A stretch of 64,000 nt of DNA from Cellulomonas sp. (GTDB lineage Bacteria; Actinomycetota; Actinomycetes; Actinomycetales; Cellulomonadaceae): assembly GCF_015234515.1 (NCBI RefSeq), contig NZ_JADGMY010000016.1, positions 155,688 to 219,687 of the forward strand, read 5' to 3'. The notes under the pieces were generated by a model. It saw only the letters and a program-made list of their open reading frames with translations, was not told the origin of the DNA and did no database searches. Below, piece after piece: positions 18,182 to 26,201 of the stretch (its first letter is position 1; every line of letters starts with the position of its first letter). The position numbers and the translations under genes were made by a program.

Positions 18182-18831
18182 CGGTCGTCCCGCTCACCGG
18201 CGACTGGCGCGAAGCGGGGTGCCGCGGCCCCTGCGAGCCGGTCGGCGGGCACGGGCCGTCCCGAGACGACGAGGAGCAGGTCGACGGCGTCCGCCTCCAG
18301 GTCCTCACCGGCACCCCAGGTCCGCCCGCTGGCCCGGTCGACCAGCCGGACGCCCGCGACGCGCTCGCGCCCGCCACCGAGGGAGACCCGCGTGCGGAGC
18401 TGGTTCTCGAGCGCGAGGACGACCGCCCGGGCCGGGTAGGCGCCCGCAAGACCCAGCGGCCGGCGGACGTCCTCGCCGTGCACGACGGCCTCGACCAGCC
18501 TTGTCGCCAGCGGAGCCGGCGGGGTGCGCCGCAGGTCGGCGACCTGCCGCAGCGCCGCGACGGTGTCCTGCGGGTCCGCTCGCCTCTCCCGCGCGACGCC
18601 GGCCCGGTTGGCCCGGTCGAAGTCCCCACGGGCGCCCACCATGTCGCGCACGAAGGCCAGGCGTCCGGTGCGTGCCGTGTCGACCAGGTGCGCCAGGACG
18701 TCGTGGACGTCCCACCCGGGGCACAGCGACGGGACCGCCCACTGCTCGTCGCGGAGCCCGGAGAGGTCGTCCGCGAGGCGCAGCCGCTCCTCACGGACGG
18801 TCTGCCAGACGTCTGCCGCCAGCGCGTGCAT
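18178..18831 (-). CDS. DinB-like maleylpyruvate isomerase/TIGR03083-family protein, copy 1
   Basis: Protein of 217 residues, paralogous to the next gene in the operon. CPGWDVHDVLAHLVDTA and EAVVHGEDVRRPLGL hold the matching metal-site His residues. The open frame extends upstream to 18894, but that would overlap the palindromic operator and the start of the divergent regulator. ATG 18831 (MHALAADVW) gives a protein of the same length as its paralogue. It is probably controlled by the divergent HxlR regulator. Confidence 0.8.
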   Translation of the reverse strand: MHALAADVWQTVREERLRLADDLSGLRDEQWAVPSLCPGWDVHDVLAHLVDTARTGRLAFVRDMVGARGDFDRANRAGVARERRADPQDTVAALRQVADLRRTPPAPLATRLVEAVVHGEDVRRPLGLAGAYPARAVVLALENQLRTRVSLGGGRERVAGVRLVDRASGRTWGAGEDLEADAVDLLLVVSGRPVPADRLAGAAAPRFAPVAGERDDR

Positions 18832-18842
18832 GGGCCTCCTCG

Positions 18843-18887
18843 CCACTACTGATCGAGTAGTGGACACTACTGTTTGCGAAGTACGCT
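18843..18887. promoter_or_regulatory. Operator palindrome and divergent promoter region of the HxlR regulator
   Basis: Inverted repeat CCACTACT-gatcg-AGTAGTGG at 18843-18863, followed by a further half-site actact. On the plus strand a TACGCT -10 at 18882-18887 ends six bases before the regulator's ATG, implying a leaderless message. The palindrome sits between the two divergent starts, where an autoregulating HxlR protein would bind. Confidence 0.7.
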
Positions 18888-18893
18888 CTGTCA

Positions 18894-19712
18894 ATGGGGT
18901 CCCGACGCTCGTACGGCTCGTACAACGACGGCTGCGCCGCCGCGCACGCGCTCGACCTCGTCGGCGACCGCTGGACGATGGTCGTCGTCCGCGAGCTCCT
19001 CCTGGGCGCCAAGCGCTTCACCGAGATCCAGCGCGACGTCCTCGGCATCGGGCCCGCCGTCCTCACCCAGCGCCTGCACGACCTGGAGGCAGGCGGGGTC
19101 CTGCGGCGACGGCGGCTGCCCGGCCGCGTCGACGTCTACGAGCTCACCGACTGGGGGCGCGAGCTCGAGGCCGTCAACACGGCGCTGTCGCGCTGGGCCG
19201 TCGCGTCGCCCGCCCTGCCGCGCGACGCCGACATGAGCCCCGACACCGTCGTCCTGGCGATGCGCGCGCACGCGCGACCGGCCCCCGGGCTCGCGGACGA
19301 GCGCCGCGTCGCGCTGCACCTCACCGACTCCCGGTACGACGACGCCGAGCCTGTCACCTACCTCGCCACGGTGTCGCAGCACACCACCCGCGTGAACCGG
19401 TCGGCCGAGCCGGCGGCGACCGACGCGGAGGTGTGGGCGACGACCCGGGCCTGGAAGGCGTGCGTGATCGGGGGCGTCGCAATCGAGGACGTGGCCGACG
19501 TCCAGGTCGCGGGTGACGACGACGCGGTGCGGGCGCTGCTCAGGGCGACGTCGCTGGGGAACCCACCCGGGACCCACGACGACGCCCCCCGGTCATCCCG
19601 CGATCGCTTGACGAAGGGCCCGCCACCCGCATCTCTGGAGGACAGACTCTCTTCTACCCAGCGGTCGGGGGCTGTAGCCGTCGCCGCAGACGAAGTAACG
19701 ATCATTCAGTAA
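18894..19712 (+). CDS. HxlR-family winged-helix regulator with aberrant C-terminus
   Basis: Regulator of 272 residues. The HxlR winged helix covers about residues 10-100 (LDLVGDRWTMVVVRELLLGA, then LTQRLHDLEAGGVLRRR). The C-terminal part (residues 110-230) resembles an SCP2-like sterol-carrier domain often fused to this group. The last 33 or so residues, from about 240, are encoded by a 30-bp repeat and foreign-looking DNA that continue into the Fic segment; the native stop appears to have been replaced. It is divergent from the two DinB-like genes and is likely their regulator. Confidence 0.85.
   Translation: MGSRRSYGSYNDGCAAAHALDLVGDRWTMVVVRELLLGAKRFTEIQRDVLGIGPAVLTQRLHDLEAGGVLRRRRLPGRVDVYELTDWGRELEAVNTALSRWAVASPALPRDADMSPDTVVLAMRAHARPAPGLADERRVALHLTDSRYDDAEPVTYLATVSQHTTRVNRSAEPAATDAEVWATTRAWKACVIGGVAIEDVADVQVAGDDDAVRALLRATSLGNPPGTHDDAPRSSRDRLTKGPPPASLEDRLSSTQRSGAVAVAADEVTIIQ
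19611..19640 (+). repeat. Left copy of 30-bp repeat flanking the Fic segment
   Basis: Matches the tRNA-Ser terminator sequence at 21188-21217 in 27 of 30 positions. Here only one arm of the hairpin is present, and it lies inside the 3' end of the HxlR gene. This is what an integration junction at the tRNA-proximal terminator would leave. Confidence 0.75.
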
Positions 19713-19736
19713 ATGAGCATCAATCACGAGTAGTGT
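19702..19736 (+). promoter_or_regulatory. Promoter region of the fic gene with small inverted repeat
   Basis: AT-rich stretch compared with its surroundings. It contains TCATT-cagta-AATGA (19702-19716) and a TAGTGT -10-like hexamer at 19731-19736, six bases before the GTG start. There is no Shine-Dalgarno sequence, so a leaderless transcript is likely and the inverted repeat is a candidate operator. Confidence 0.5.
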
Positions 19737-19742
19737 GCCTAT

Positions 19743-20954
19743 GTGGACCTGAGTCTCTTCGACGTTGATGCGCCCGGCGATCTGGTGCCCATCACGGGCA
19801 CCGACCCGCTCCGAGGTCCCTGGCGGCACTCGGCGTTCGTCCCGTGGCCGTTGCCCGACGAGCCCCCAGGGCTGAGCCCCTCGACCTACCTGGCTGTGGG
19901 CAACGCCCGGGCGGCCCTTGCGGCGCTCGACAGCACGGCGCAGCAGCTGCCGAACCCTCGGCTGCTTCGACGGCCGACCTTGCAGACCGAGGCCCAGAGC
20001 ACCTCGGCGCTCGAGGGCACGTACGCGCCGCTCGCCGACGTGCTGACTGCGGACCAGGAGCGCCCGCAGTCCGTTGACCTGCGCGAGGTCCTCAACTACG
20101 TGTCGATGGCAGACCGCGCCTTCCGCGCCGTGGAGGAGGGCCAGTCGCTCACGGTGGGGCTCCTCGGTGAGCTGCAGCAGGTACTTGTTCACGGCACGAG
20201 GAGCGAAGGGCTGGCGACGGGTGGGCTCCGGAGCAGCCAAGTGGTGATCGGCCGTCGGGTCGAGGCGCTGCCGGAGGACCTGCCTGTCGTGGCTGCGCGC
20301 TTCGTGCCGCCACCGGCGGGACTGGACCTGCAAGCGCGGGTCCAAGATCTTCTGGACTGGATGAGCGCGGGCCGGCCAGGCGTGATCGACCCCGTCGTGG
20401 CGGCAGCCCTGGCCCACTACCAGTTCGAGGCCCTTCACCCGTTCAGCGACGGGAACGGTCGTGTGGGCCGCCTCTTGATCGTCGTGCACCTCCTGAAGCT
20501 CGGGGTCCTGGCAGAGCCCACGCTCACGGTGTCGCCCTGGTTCGAGTCGCGGCGAGCGGAGTACTACGACCACTTGTTCGGGGTGAGCACCCGAGGCGAC
20601 TGGGACGCCTTCGTCCGCTTCTTCGCTGACGGTCTGGAGACTTCGGCCCGGAGGACCCGCGAGCAGATGCTGGCCCTTGTCGCTGTTCAAGCGCGGCTGA
20701 AGGAGACCGTGCGGGCGTCGAGCCTCCGGGCTGACACAGCGCATGCGCTGGTGGACTACGCCGTGGCCAACACGGCCTTCACCGTGCGGGCGGTGGAGCG
20801 TGACCTTCGCCTGTCGTACGCGCGAGCGAACGGCCTGGTCGGGCAACTGGTCGAACTTGGTGTCCTGGCGCCGCTTGCTGCGTCGAACACCTACCGCCGT
20901 CGCTTCTATGCGCCTGCAGTGCTCCGTGTGCTCGTGGGTGGGCGGGACGGGTAG
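19743..20954 (+). CDS. Fic-domain protein (class II, self-inhibited AMP-transferase)
   Basis: Protein of 403 residues that would transfer AMP (or another nucleotide part) onto target proteins. The active-site motif HPFSDGNGRVGR is complete at 232-243. The N-terminal domain carries the inhibitory motif (S/T)xxxE(G/N) as TSALEG, with the blocking Glu at 91, which makes it class II. A C-terminal winged-helix-like region starts near residue 330 (VDYAVANTAFTVRAVERDL). GTG is the only sensible start. GC content and codon use are lower than in its neighbours and it is flanked by near-identical 30-bp repeats, so horizontal acquisition is likely. No separate antitoxin gene is visible. Confidence 0.92.
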   Translation: MDLSLFDVDAPGDLVPITGTDPLRGPWRHSAFVPWPLPDEPPGLSPSTYLAVGNARAALAALDSTAQQLPNPRLLRRPTLQTEAQSTSALEGTYAPLADVLTADQERPQSVDLREVLNYVSMADRAFRAVEEGQSLTVGLLGELQQVLVHGTRSEGLATGGLRSSQVVIGRRVEALPEDLPVVAARFVPPPAGLDLQARVQDLLDWMSAGRPGVIDPVVAAALAHYQFEALHPFSDGNGRVGRLLIVVHLLKLGVLAEPTLTVSPWFESRRAEYYDHLFGVSTRGDWDAFVRFFADGLETSARRTREQMLALVAVQARLKETVRASSLRADTAHALVDYAVANTAFTVRAVERDLRLSYARANGLVGQLVELGVLAPLAASNTYRRRFYAPAVLRVLVGGRDG

Positions 20955-20990
20955 GTGAGCGCGAGGCGACAACCGGTTCGGAGCGAGACT

Positions 20991-21103
20991 GTCAGTTCTC
21001 GAGACATCTCGGCTGCAGACTGCTCGTGAAGATGCGGTTGATGAGTACTTTGAAGTAAGAGTGTCAGTTGTCGATACATCTCGGCTGCAGACTGCTCGTG
21101 AAG
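20991..21103. repeat. Two 41-bp direct repeats between fic and tRNA-Ser
   Basis: Copies at 20991-21031 and 21063-21103 begin gtcagtt and end with ctgcagactgctcgtgaag. They differ at 2 of 41 positions and the period is 72 bp. There is no good reading frame across the region. Their role is unknown; they could be protein-binding sites or the footprint of a mobile element linked to the Fic segment. Confidence 0.85.
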
Positions 21104-21188
21104 TCGTCGTCCACGAGCACTCTCGCCCGCTCGCCATCTCGGAACGGCCCCGCGCCCTCGCGCTGCGCCATCCCGCACCTCCTCACGA

Positions 21189-21232
21189 CGAAGGGCCCGT
21201 CACCCACATCTCTGCAGGTCACGGGCCCTTCG
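21189..21232 (-). terminator. Terminator hairpin of tRNA-Ser
   Basis: Perfect 12-bp stem cgaagggcccgt / acgggcccttcg around a 20-base loop, beginning three bases after the encoded CCA of the tRNA on the minus strand. One arm and the loop are repeated at 19611-19640, on the other side of the fic gene. Confidence 0.85.
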
Positions 21233-21234
21233 AC

Positions 21235-21322
21235 TGGCGGAGGATGGGGGATTCGAACCCCCGAGGGCGTTAACCCAACACGCTTTCCAAGCGTGCGCCA
21301 TAGGCCACTAGGCGAATCCTCC
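21235..21322 (-). tRNA. serT: tRNA-Ser (anticodon GGA)
   Basis: On the minus strand the acceptor arm GGAGGAT pairs with ATCCTCC, followed by the discriminator G and an encoded CCA (21235-21237). The anticodon loop TTGGAAA (plus strand 21284-21290) gives anticodon GGA, reading UCC/UCU serine codons. The T arm GGGGGTTCGAATCCCCC is canonical. A variable arm of class II type is present, though short. The gene symbol is only indicative. Confidence 0.95.
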
Positions 21323-21401
21323 TGGTGCTGCACGCGCCGCGTGAGCGGGCGTACTGCGGGTAGGAGTCTAGCCGAGGAACGTGCGAGCCCCGGACGCACC
21401 C

Positions 21402-22100
21402 TCACGGCTCGATGCGCACGTCCGTCCCCCGCAGCTGCGCCCGGAACCCGTCGCGCTGCACCGTCACCTCCTGCAGGACGAGCCCGTCCGGGATGCCCTC
21501 GATCTCGTGCTCGATCGTGACGAGCTCGCGCGCGAGCGCGCCGAACACGTCGGCGAGGAACGCCGGCCCGCCGATGTCGATCGTGCGCGGCTCGATGACG
21601 AGGCGTCCCGCGCTCACCGTCACGGTCCCGGTCGCCTCGACGTCCAGCACCCGCCCGAGGCCCTCGAACGACCGGTGCACCGCCGCCTGGTCCGGGCTGC
21701 CCGCGACCGGCCCGACACGCACGTCCGGCCCGATCTGCCCCGCCACCAGGGCGAACGGCACCGTCGCGTCCACCGTGAGCTGCCCGGCGACCAGCCCCGA
21801 CTCACCGGTGCGCACGTCCGCGCCCGTGACGACGACGTCGCGCAGGGTGCCGTCAGGCGTCGCGAGGGTGTCGGCGTCCAACGTGAGCCCGTCCAGCCAC
21901 AGGTCACCGTCGGCGAGGTCGCCGGGAGCCGGCTCCCCCGCGCTGCCGGCCCCCGACGGGTCGGCCGGCGGCGACGCGCCCGGCGCCGCCGAGGACGCGG
22001 ACCTCGTCGCGGCGAGCACGGCGACGACCAGCAGCAGCGCCAGGACGAGCACCGTGATCCCGGCGCCGACCAGCCCGTCCCTCACCCGCTGCCGCTGCAT
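21402..22100 (-). CDS. LmeA-like (DUF2993) phospholipid-binding protein
   Basis: Secreted or membrane-anchored protein of 232 residues of the actinobacterial DUF2993/LmeA family. A single N-terminal hydrophobic segment (about 8-32, VLVLALLLVVAVLA) is followed by a Pro/Ser/Ala linker and repeated beta-rich segments such as LWLDGLTLDADTLATPDGTL. In mycobacteria a member binds phospholipid and supports lipomannan elongation; whether that holds here is inference. ATG 22100 places the anchor close to the N-terminus. Confidence 0.75.
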   Translation of the reverse strand: MQRQRVRDGLVGAGITVLVLALLLVVAVLAATRSASSAAPGASPPADPSGAGSAGEPAPGDLADGDLWLDGLTLDADTLATPDGTLRDVVVTGADVRTGESGLVAGQLTVDATVPFALVAGQIGPDVRVGPVAGSPDQAAVHRSFEGLGRVLDVEATGTVTVSAGRLVIEPRTIDIGGPAFLADVFGALARELVTIEHEIEGIPDGLVLQEVTVQRDGFRAQLRGTDVRIEP

Positions 22101-22206
22101 GGTGGCAGTGTGTCCCGCCGCCGACCGACGCACCCGGCGAACCACCCGATGACTCCACGCACGTCCGCGGGTCTACCCCCGCACCACCACGAGCGAGGAG
22201 CGCGCC

Positions 22207-22494
22207 ATGTCCTTCCAGGCCTATCTCGACGCGGTCGAGGAGAAGACCGGCCTCACCCCGCGCCATCTGCTCGAGCAGGCGCACGAGCGCGGGTTCGACG
22301 CGTCCACGAAGGCGGGTCCGATCCTCGCGTGGCTCGCCGACGAGCACGGTCTGGGGCGGGGGCACGGCATGGCCATGGTGCACGTCATCACCAAGGGCCC
22401 GACCATCTCCGGCAAGCACGTCGGCACCGCGGGGACGCACCGCGACGCGTCGGACACGCTGTGGCTCGACGGTCGCGCGACGCGCCCTTCTTGA
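22207..22494 (+). CDS. DUF4287 domain protein
   Basis: Small soluble protein of 95 residues. MSFQAYLDAVEEKTGLTP and FDASTKAGPILAWLADEHGLGRGHGMAMVHVI match the DUF4287 family, often found in a longer form fused to a DUF5655 domain. A good Shine-Dalgarno (gagcgaggagcg) precedes the ATG. The function is unknown. Confidence 0.85.
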   Translation: MSFQAYLDAVEEKTGLTPRHLLEQAHERGFDASTKAGPILAWLADEHGLGRGHGMAMVHVITKGPTISGKHVGTAGTHRDASDTLWLDGRATRPS

Positions 22495-22571
22495 CGCGCC
22501 TCCTCCCGCCACCGCCTCGTCCGTCACGGCCGAGGGTGCGGCCCGCCACGGACGGCCGTACGGTCGGTCAC

Positions 22572-23099
22572 GTGACGACGACAGGCGCGCAGCAGGTGCT
22601 CACCGACGGGTTCGGGAGGGTCGGTCCCGTGCTCCGGGCCGCCCTGGACGGCACGGACGCGGCAGCGCGGACCTGGCGTCCCGCGCCGCACGCCAACACG
22701 CTCGCGTGGCTCGCGTGGCACGTCGCGCGCGGCCAGGACTCCCAGGTCGCGCCGCTGGCCGGCGTCGAGCAGCTGTGGACGGCGGACGGCTGGGCCGACC
22801 GGTTCGGCCTGCCGTTCGACCACGACGCCACGGGCTACGGGCAGTCACCCGACGAGGCGGCGCGCGTCGACGCGCCCGCCGACCTGCTGCTGGGCTACCT
22901 CGACGCCGTCACCGCGCAGACCCTCGCCTACCTGGAGCGCATCGAGGACGACGAGCTCGACACCGTCGTCGACACGTCCTGGGACCCGCCGGTGACGCTG
23001 GGCGTGCGGCTCGTCAGCATCCTCGACGACTGCGTCCAGCACGCCGGGCAGGCCGCCTACCTGCGCGGGCTGCTCCCCCAGGACGTCGCACCCGCCTGA
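22572..23099 (+). CDS. DinB-family (DUF664-like) four-helix-bundle protein
   Basis: Protein of 175 residues with the DinB/YfiT-like metal-site pattern: NTLAWLAWHVARGQDSQ near residue 40 and DDCVQHAGQAAYLRG near 160 supply the His ligands. Such actinobacterial proteins are thought to be mycothiol- or bacillithiol-dependent S-transferases. The GTG start follows a short upstream gap with no clear Shine-Dalgarno. Confidence 0.82.
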   Translation: MTTTGAQQVLTDGFGRVGPVLRAALDGTDAAARTWRPAPHANTLAWLAWHVARGQDSQVAPLAGVEQLWTADGWADRFGLPFDHDATGYGQSPDEAARVDAPADLLLGYLDAVTAQTLAYLERIEDDELDTVVDTSWDPPVTLGVRLVSILDDCVQHAGQAAYLRGLLPQDVAPA

Positions 23100-23138
23100 C
23101 ACGGACGGGCGTCGGTGGCCCCCGGTAGCGTGCCGCGG

Positions 23139-23435
23139 GTGACGGAGTACGAGGTCGACGTGCCGCTGTGGCAGGTGGAGAACGGGTCGTGGGTGTTCGT
23201 GGCGCTGCCGTTCCCCGTCGCGGACGAGGTGGACGAGCTCACGCGGGGCCGCCAGGGCGGGTTCGGCTCCGTGCGCGTCGAGGTGACGCTCGGCCCGACG
23301 ACGTGGCGCACGTCGCTGTTCCCCGACAAGGACCGCAAGACGTACGTGCTGCCGGTGAAGAAGGCGGTGCGCACCGCTGCCGACGTCACCGTCGGCGACG
23401 TCGTGCACCTGCGACTGCGGCTCGTCGACGTGTGA
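23139..23435 (+). CDS. DUF1905 domain protein
   Basis: Small beta-rich protein of 98 residues. DVPLWQVENGSWVFVALP and FGSVRVEVTLGPTTWRTSLFPDK match the DUF1905 family. The GTG at 23139 is chosen over the earlier in-frame ATG-like start because a TAGCGT -10 hexamer ends eight bases before it, consistent with a leaderless message. The function is unknown. Confidence 0.8.
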   Translation: MTEYEVDVPLWQVENGSWVFVALPFPVADEVDELTRGRQGGFGSVRVEVTLGPTTWRTSLFPDKDRKTYVLPVKKAVRTAADVTVGDVVHLRLRLVDV

Positions 23436-23441
23436 CGCCCC

Positions 23442-23669
23442 TCAGGACGTGACGCGCCCCTTCGCGAAGTACGCCAGGGGGCCCGCCCAGTTGACGAGCA
23501 GCGCGAGTCCCCACGCGATCTTCGGGCCGTTGACCTCCGCGGCCGGCCGCTTGACCAGGTCCCGGTACGCGGCGGCGGTGAGGGCCACCTGCGCAGCGCC
23601 GGCCACCACGACGACGACGCGCTGACCGCGCCGCAGCTCACGCCACTTCTTCTTCGGCTTCAGGGGCAC
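23442..23669 (-). CDS. Small two-helix membrane protein (PLDc_N-like)
   Basis: Protein of 75 residues with a Lys/Arg-rich start, one hydrophobic segment at about 18-34 and a second at 52-68 with the phrase IAWGLALLVNWAGPLAYF. That pattern is seen in small phospholipase-D N-terminal-like membrane proteins. It ends six bases from the convergent DUF1905 gene. The function is unknown. Confidence 0.65.
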   Translation of the reverse strand: MPLKPKKKWRELRRGQRVVVVVAGAAQVALTAAAYRDLVKRPAAEVNGPKIAWGLALLVNWAGPLAYFAKGRVTS

Positions 23670-23793
23670 GTCGGACCTCCGGGCTCGGGCGCGCGCGGCG
23701 CGTGGGTACAGCCCATCCTTCACCAGACGCGCACGGGCCGCAGGGTCGCAGGTCCCCCTCCACGCGACGGTGCGCGGTGCGTAACCTGACGCC

Positions 23794-24279
23794 ATGGAGC
23801 TCACCCTGGGTCTCGACGAGGCCCTCACGCTCGCCCGGGCGGCCGACGCCCTCCCGTCCGCCGTGACCGACGTCCGCGGGGAGGCGCGTCTGGTGCGGGC
23901 ACAGGTCAAGGTGCACGAGCTGCCCGGCGTGCCCGGCGCCGTCCGCATGGCCACGAGGCTGGCCGGGCCGGTCGACGTGCGCGTCGAGGACCGCGGCGTG
24001 ACGGGCCGGGCGTGGCGCGTGGCGATCGTCGCGTCGCACCCCGTGATGCGCATGGACCTCAGCGGGTTCGTGACCGAGGCGGTCCGCGGGCAGCTCGCGA
24101 AGCTGCCCCGGGGCGTGGCGACGGTCCACACGCAGGAGGGCGCCACGGTCGTCGAGGTCGACCTCGACCGTCTCGGCCCGCTGGTCGGCGAGGCGTTCCC
24201 CGCCGCGCGCGGCCTGCAGGTGCGCGTCGACGACGTCACGCTGGGCGACCGGTTGCACCTGACCGCCACCGTCGGCTGA
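23794..24279 (+). CDS. Conserved hypothetical protein
   Basis: Unrecognised protein of 161 residues, rich in alternating hydrophobic and charged positions that suggest a beta-rich soluble fold, with two similar beta-hairpin segments (GVATVHTQEGATVVEVDLDRL and GLQVRVDDVTLGDRLHL). There are no membrane segments. A TAACCT hexamer at 23782-23787, six bases before ATG, supports this start and a leaderless message. Confidence 0.65.
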   Translation: MELTLGLDEALTLARAADALPSAVTDVRGEARLVRAQVKVHELPGVPGAVRMATRLAGPVDVRVEDRGVTGRAWRVAIVASHPVMRMDLSGFVTEAVRGQLAKLPRGVATVHTQEGATVVEVDLDRLGPLVGEAFPAARGLQVRVDDVTLGDRLHLTATVG

Positions 24280-24323
24280 CCGCGGCGGGCCTCCGGCGTC
24301 CGGGGCACGTCAGGCCGCGGGCG

Positions 24324-26201
24324 TCAGGCTCCGGGAGCGGCGGCGAGCGAGTGCAGGTGCCCCACGAGGATCTCCTGCGAGCCCTTCGCCAGGTACTCCC
24401 CCGCCCACCGCTCCTTGAGCTCCAGGCACGTGCCGTCGTGCAGCTCGACGGTCGCCTGCACGGGTGACGAGCGGCGCACCGTCGCGGTGCGGACGTCCTC
24501 GTAGGACACGAACCGGTGCGCCTGCGCGAGCTGGTGCACGGGCGCGGACCGGACGACACCGATCAGGCGAGCCTTGCCGCCGTCGGTCTTCTTGGGGCAC
24601 GGCACGAGCACCAGACCGCGGTCCAGGACGACGACGTCGTGGTCCACGCCGTCGACGGAGACGTTGGCGAGCCCGGCCAGCACCGACGCACCGTGCGCGG
24701 TCGCGCGCTCGTGGACCTGGCCGACCGCCTGCGGGTCGACACCCAGACCGGCGAGCCAGGCGCGCACGTGCTCGACACCCGCGGACTGCGACGCGAGGTT
24801 CGCCCAGGCCGACAGCGCGGGCTCGTCACCCTCGCGGTCCCGCAGCGTGGCCGGGCCCGCCCAGTCGAGGTGCCACCGCGCGGCACCCGCGTTGACGAGC
24901 GCCGACGACAGGACGGGCTCGAGAGCGTCGGCCATGGGGTGCGGCACGTGCTCACCGGCCTCCTCGAAGGTCGGGCGACCCGGATCGATCCCCAGCTCAC
25001 GCGCGAGGTCGTCACCGCGGCCCTGGGCCACGAGGTCGAGCACGGTGCCCAGCGTCGCCCGCTGGACGCCGGCCAGGCGTGCGGCGGCGCGGTGGACGCT
25101 GTCCGCGTGGCGCTGCTGCGCCGCCGCGACCGCGGGCGCGATCAGCTCCTCCCAGGGGAGCCGGCGGCGGTCCTCGACGACCAGCACCTCGTCGGCGAGG
25201 TGCGTCGCGAGCACGTCGAGCCGCGGGACGAGGACGGTCGCCGGCCGCGGGTCGGGCGTGTGCGGGACGTCGGGCAGGCGGTCCATCGTGACGATGCGCT
25301 CGCCGATGGGCGGGTGGCTGTCCCACCGGCTCGCGTGCTCGGGGCGGGGCACGTCGCGCATGTCGCTCAGCTCCTGCGCACGCGCGGCGAGCAGGTGCCG
25401 GAAGCCGCCGTAGAACGCGTCGGACGTCGGCGCCAGACCGACCTCCCACCCGACCATGACGTAGCGCTCCAGGTAGAAGTCCCACGCGGCGTCGAGCACC
25501 GGCACCTCGCGCAGCGCCGACTGCGCGGTCGCACGGCCCACCGCAGCGACGGACTTCGCGTCGGCCGCGAGCTCCTGCCGGCGGCTGGTGGCCGCGGAGA
25601 CGAGCAGGTAGAGCTTGCCGTACTGCCGCAGGAGCCAGCCGACCAGCGATCCCGAGAGCTGGGCGAGAGTGGCGCCGATCGCGGCGCGGCCGCGGTGGAC
25701 CACGACGGACAGCCGCGTGTCGTCGTGCGAGTAGTGGCCCAGCTCGTGGGCGAGGACCGAGCGCAGCTGCGCGACGCTCAGGCCGTGCAGCAGCGGCACG
25801 CCGAGCACCATGCGCCGCGTCCCGCCGACGAGCCCCAGGAACCGCGCGTCCTCCATGACGCCCGCGTTGACGTCCGGCGCGAGCCGGATCTCGTCGGGGG
25901 CGCGGGTCCCGGTCAGGACCGCGAGCTCGTCGACCATCGCCCACAGCTCGGGTGCCTCGGCGCGCAGCAGCACGGGACCCGACGGCGGCTCGGGCCGGGC
26001 GCGCGCGACCTTCCACAGCGCGACGACGACGCCGACGACGGCCGCGATCGTGACGAAGCCGAGCTTGCCGGCCAACGGCCCGGTGCCGGACCGGAACGCG
26101 AGCACCGTCAGTGCGCCGAGACCGGCGATGAGCAGGAGCGCAGTGACGTAGAACCCTGCCAAGGTCAGAACCGCGACGACGGCGCGCAGCCTGGTGCTCA
26201 T
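24324..26201 (-). CDS. M48-family membrane zinc metalloprotease
   Basis: Membrane-bound peptidase of 625 residues. Two hydrophobic segments at about 8-35 and 45-64 precede the zinc-binding HELGH at 152-156 (VLAHELGHYSHDD). The third ligand is probably a Glu in the following helix (SRRQELAADAKS). After the protease domain, about residues 290-625 form a large soluble region with no motif I recognise, making it longer than HtpX (about 290). It probably degrades damaged membrane proteins. It is monocistronic. Confidence 0.88.
   Translation of the reverse strand: MSTRLRAVVAVLTLAGFYVTALLLIAGLGALTVLAFRSGTGPLAGKLGFVTIAAVVGVVVALWKVARARPEPPSGPVLLRAEAPELWAMVDELAVLTGTRAPDEIRLAPDVNAGVMEDARFLGLVGGTRRMVLGVPLLHGLSVAQLRSVLAHELGHYSHDDTRLSVVVHRGRAAIGATLAQLSGSLVGWLLRQYGKLYLLVSAATSRRQELAADAKSVAAVGRATAQSALREVPVLDAAWDFYLERYVMVGWEVGLAPTSDAFYGGFRHLLAARAQELSDMRDVPRPEHASRWDSHPPIGERIVTMDRLPDVPHTPDPRPATVLVPRLDVLATHLADEVLVVEDRRRLPWEELIAPAVAAAQQRHADSVHRAAARLAGVQRATLGTVLDLVAQGRGDDLARELGIDPGRPTFEEAGEHVPHPMADALEPVLSSALVNAGAARWHLDWAGPATLRDREGDEPALSAWANLASQSAGVEHVRAWLAGLGVDPQAVGQVHERATAHGASVLAGLANVSVDGVDHDVVVLDRGLVLVPCPKKTDGGKARLIGVVRSAPVHQLAQAHRFVSYEDVRTATVRRSSPVQATVELHDGTCLELKERWAGEYLAKGSQEILVGHLHSLAAAPGA

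Noticed and set aside
19743..20954. Two-component Fic toxin with separate antitoxin (class I)
   Set aside because: The inhibitory TSALEG motif is inside the N-terminus of the same protein and no small partner gene precedes it.
20991..21103. CRISPR array
   Set aside because: Only two copies, 41-bp repeats with a 31-bp gap, and no cas genes nearby.
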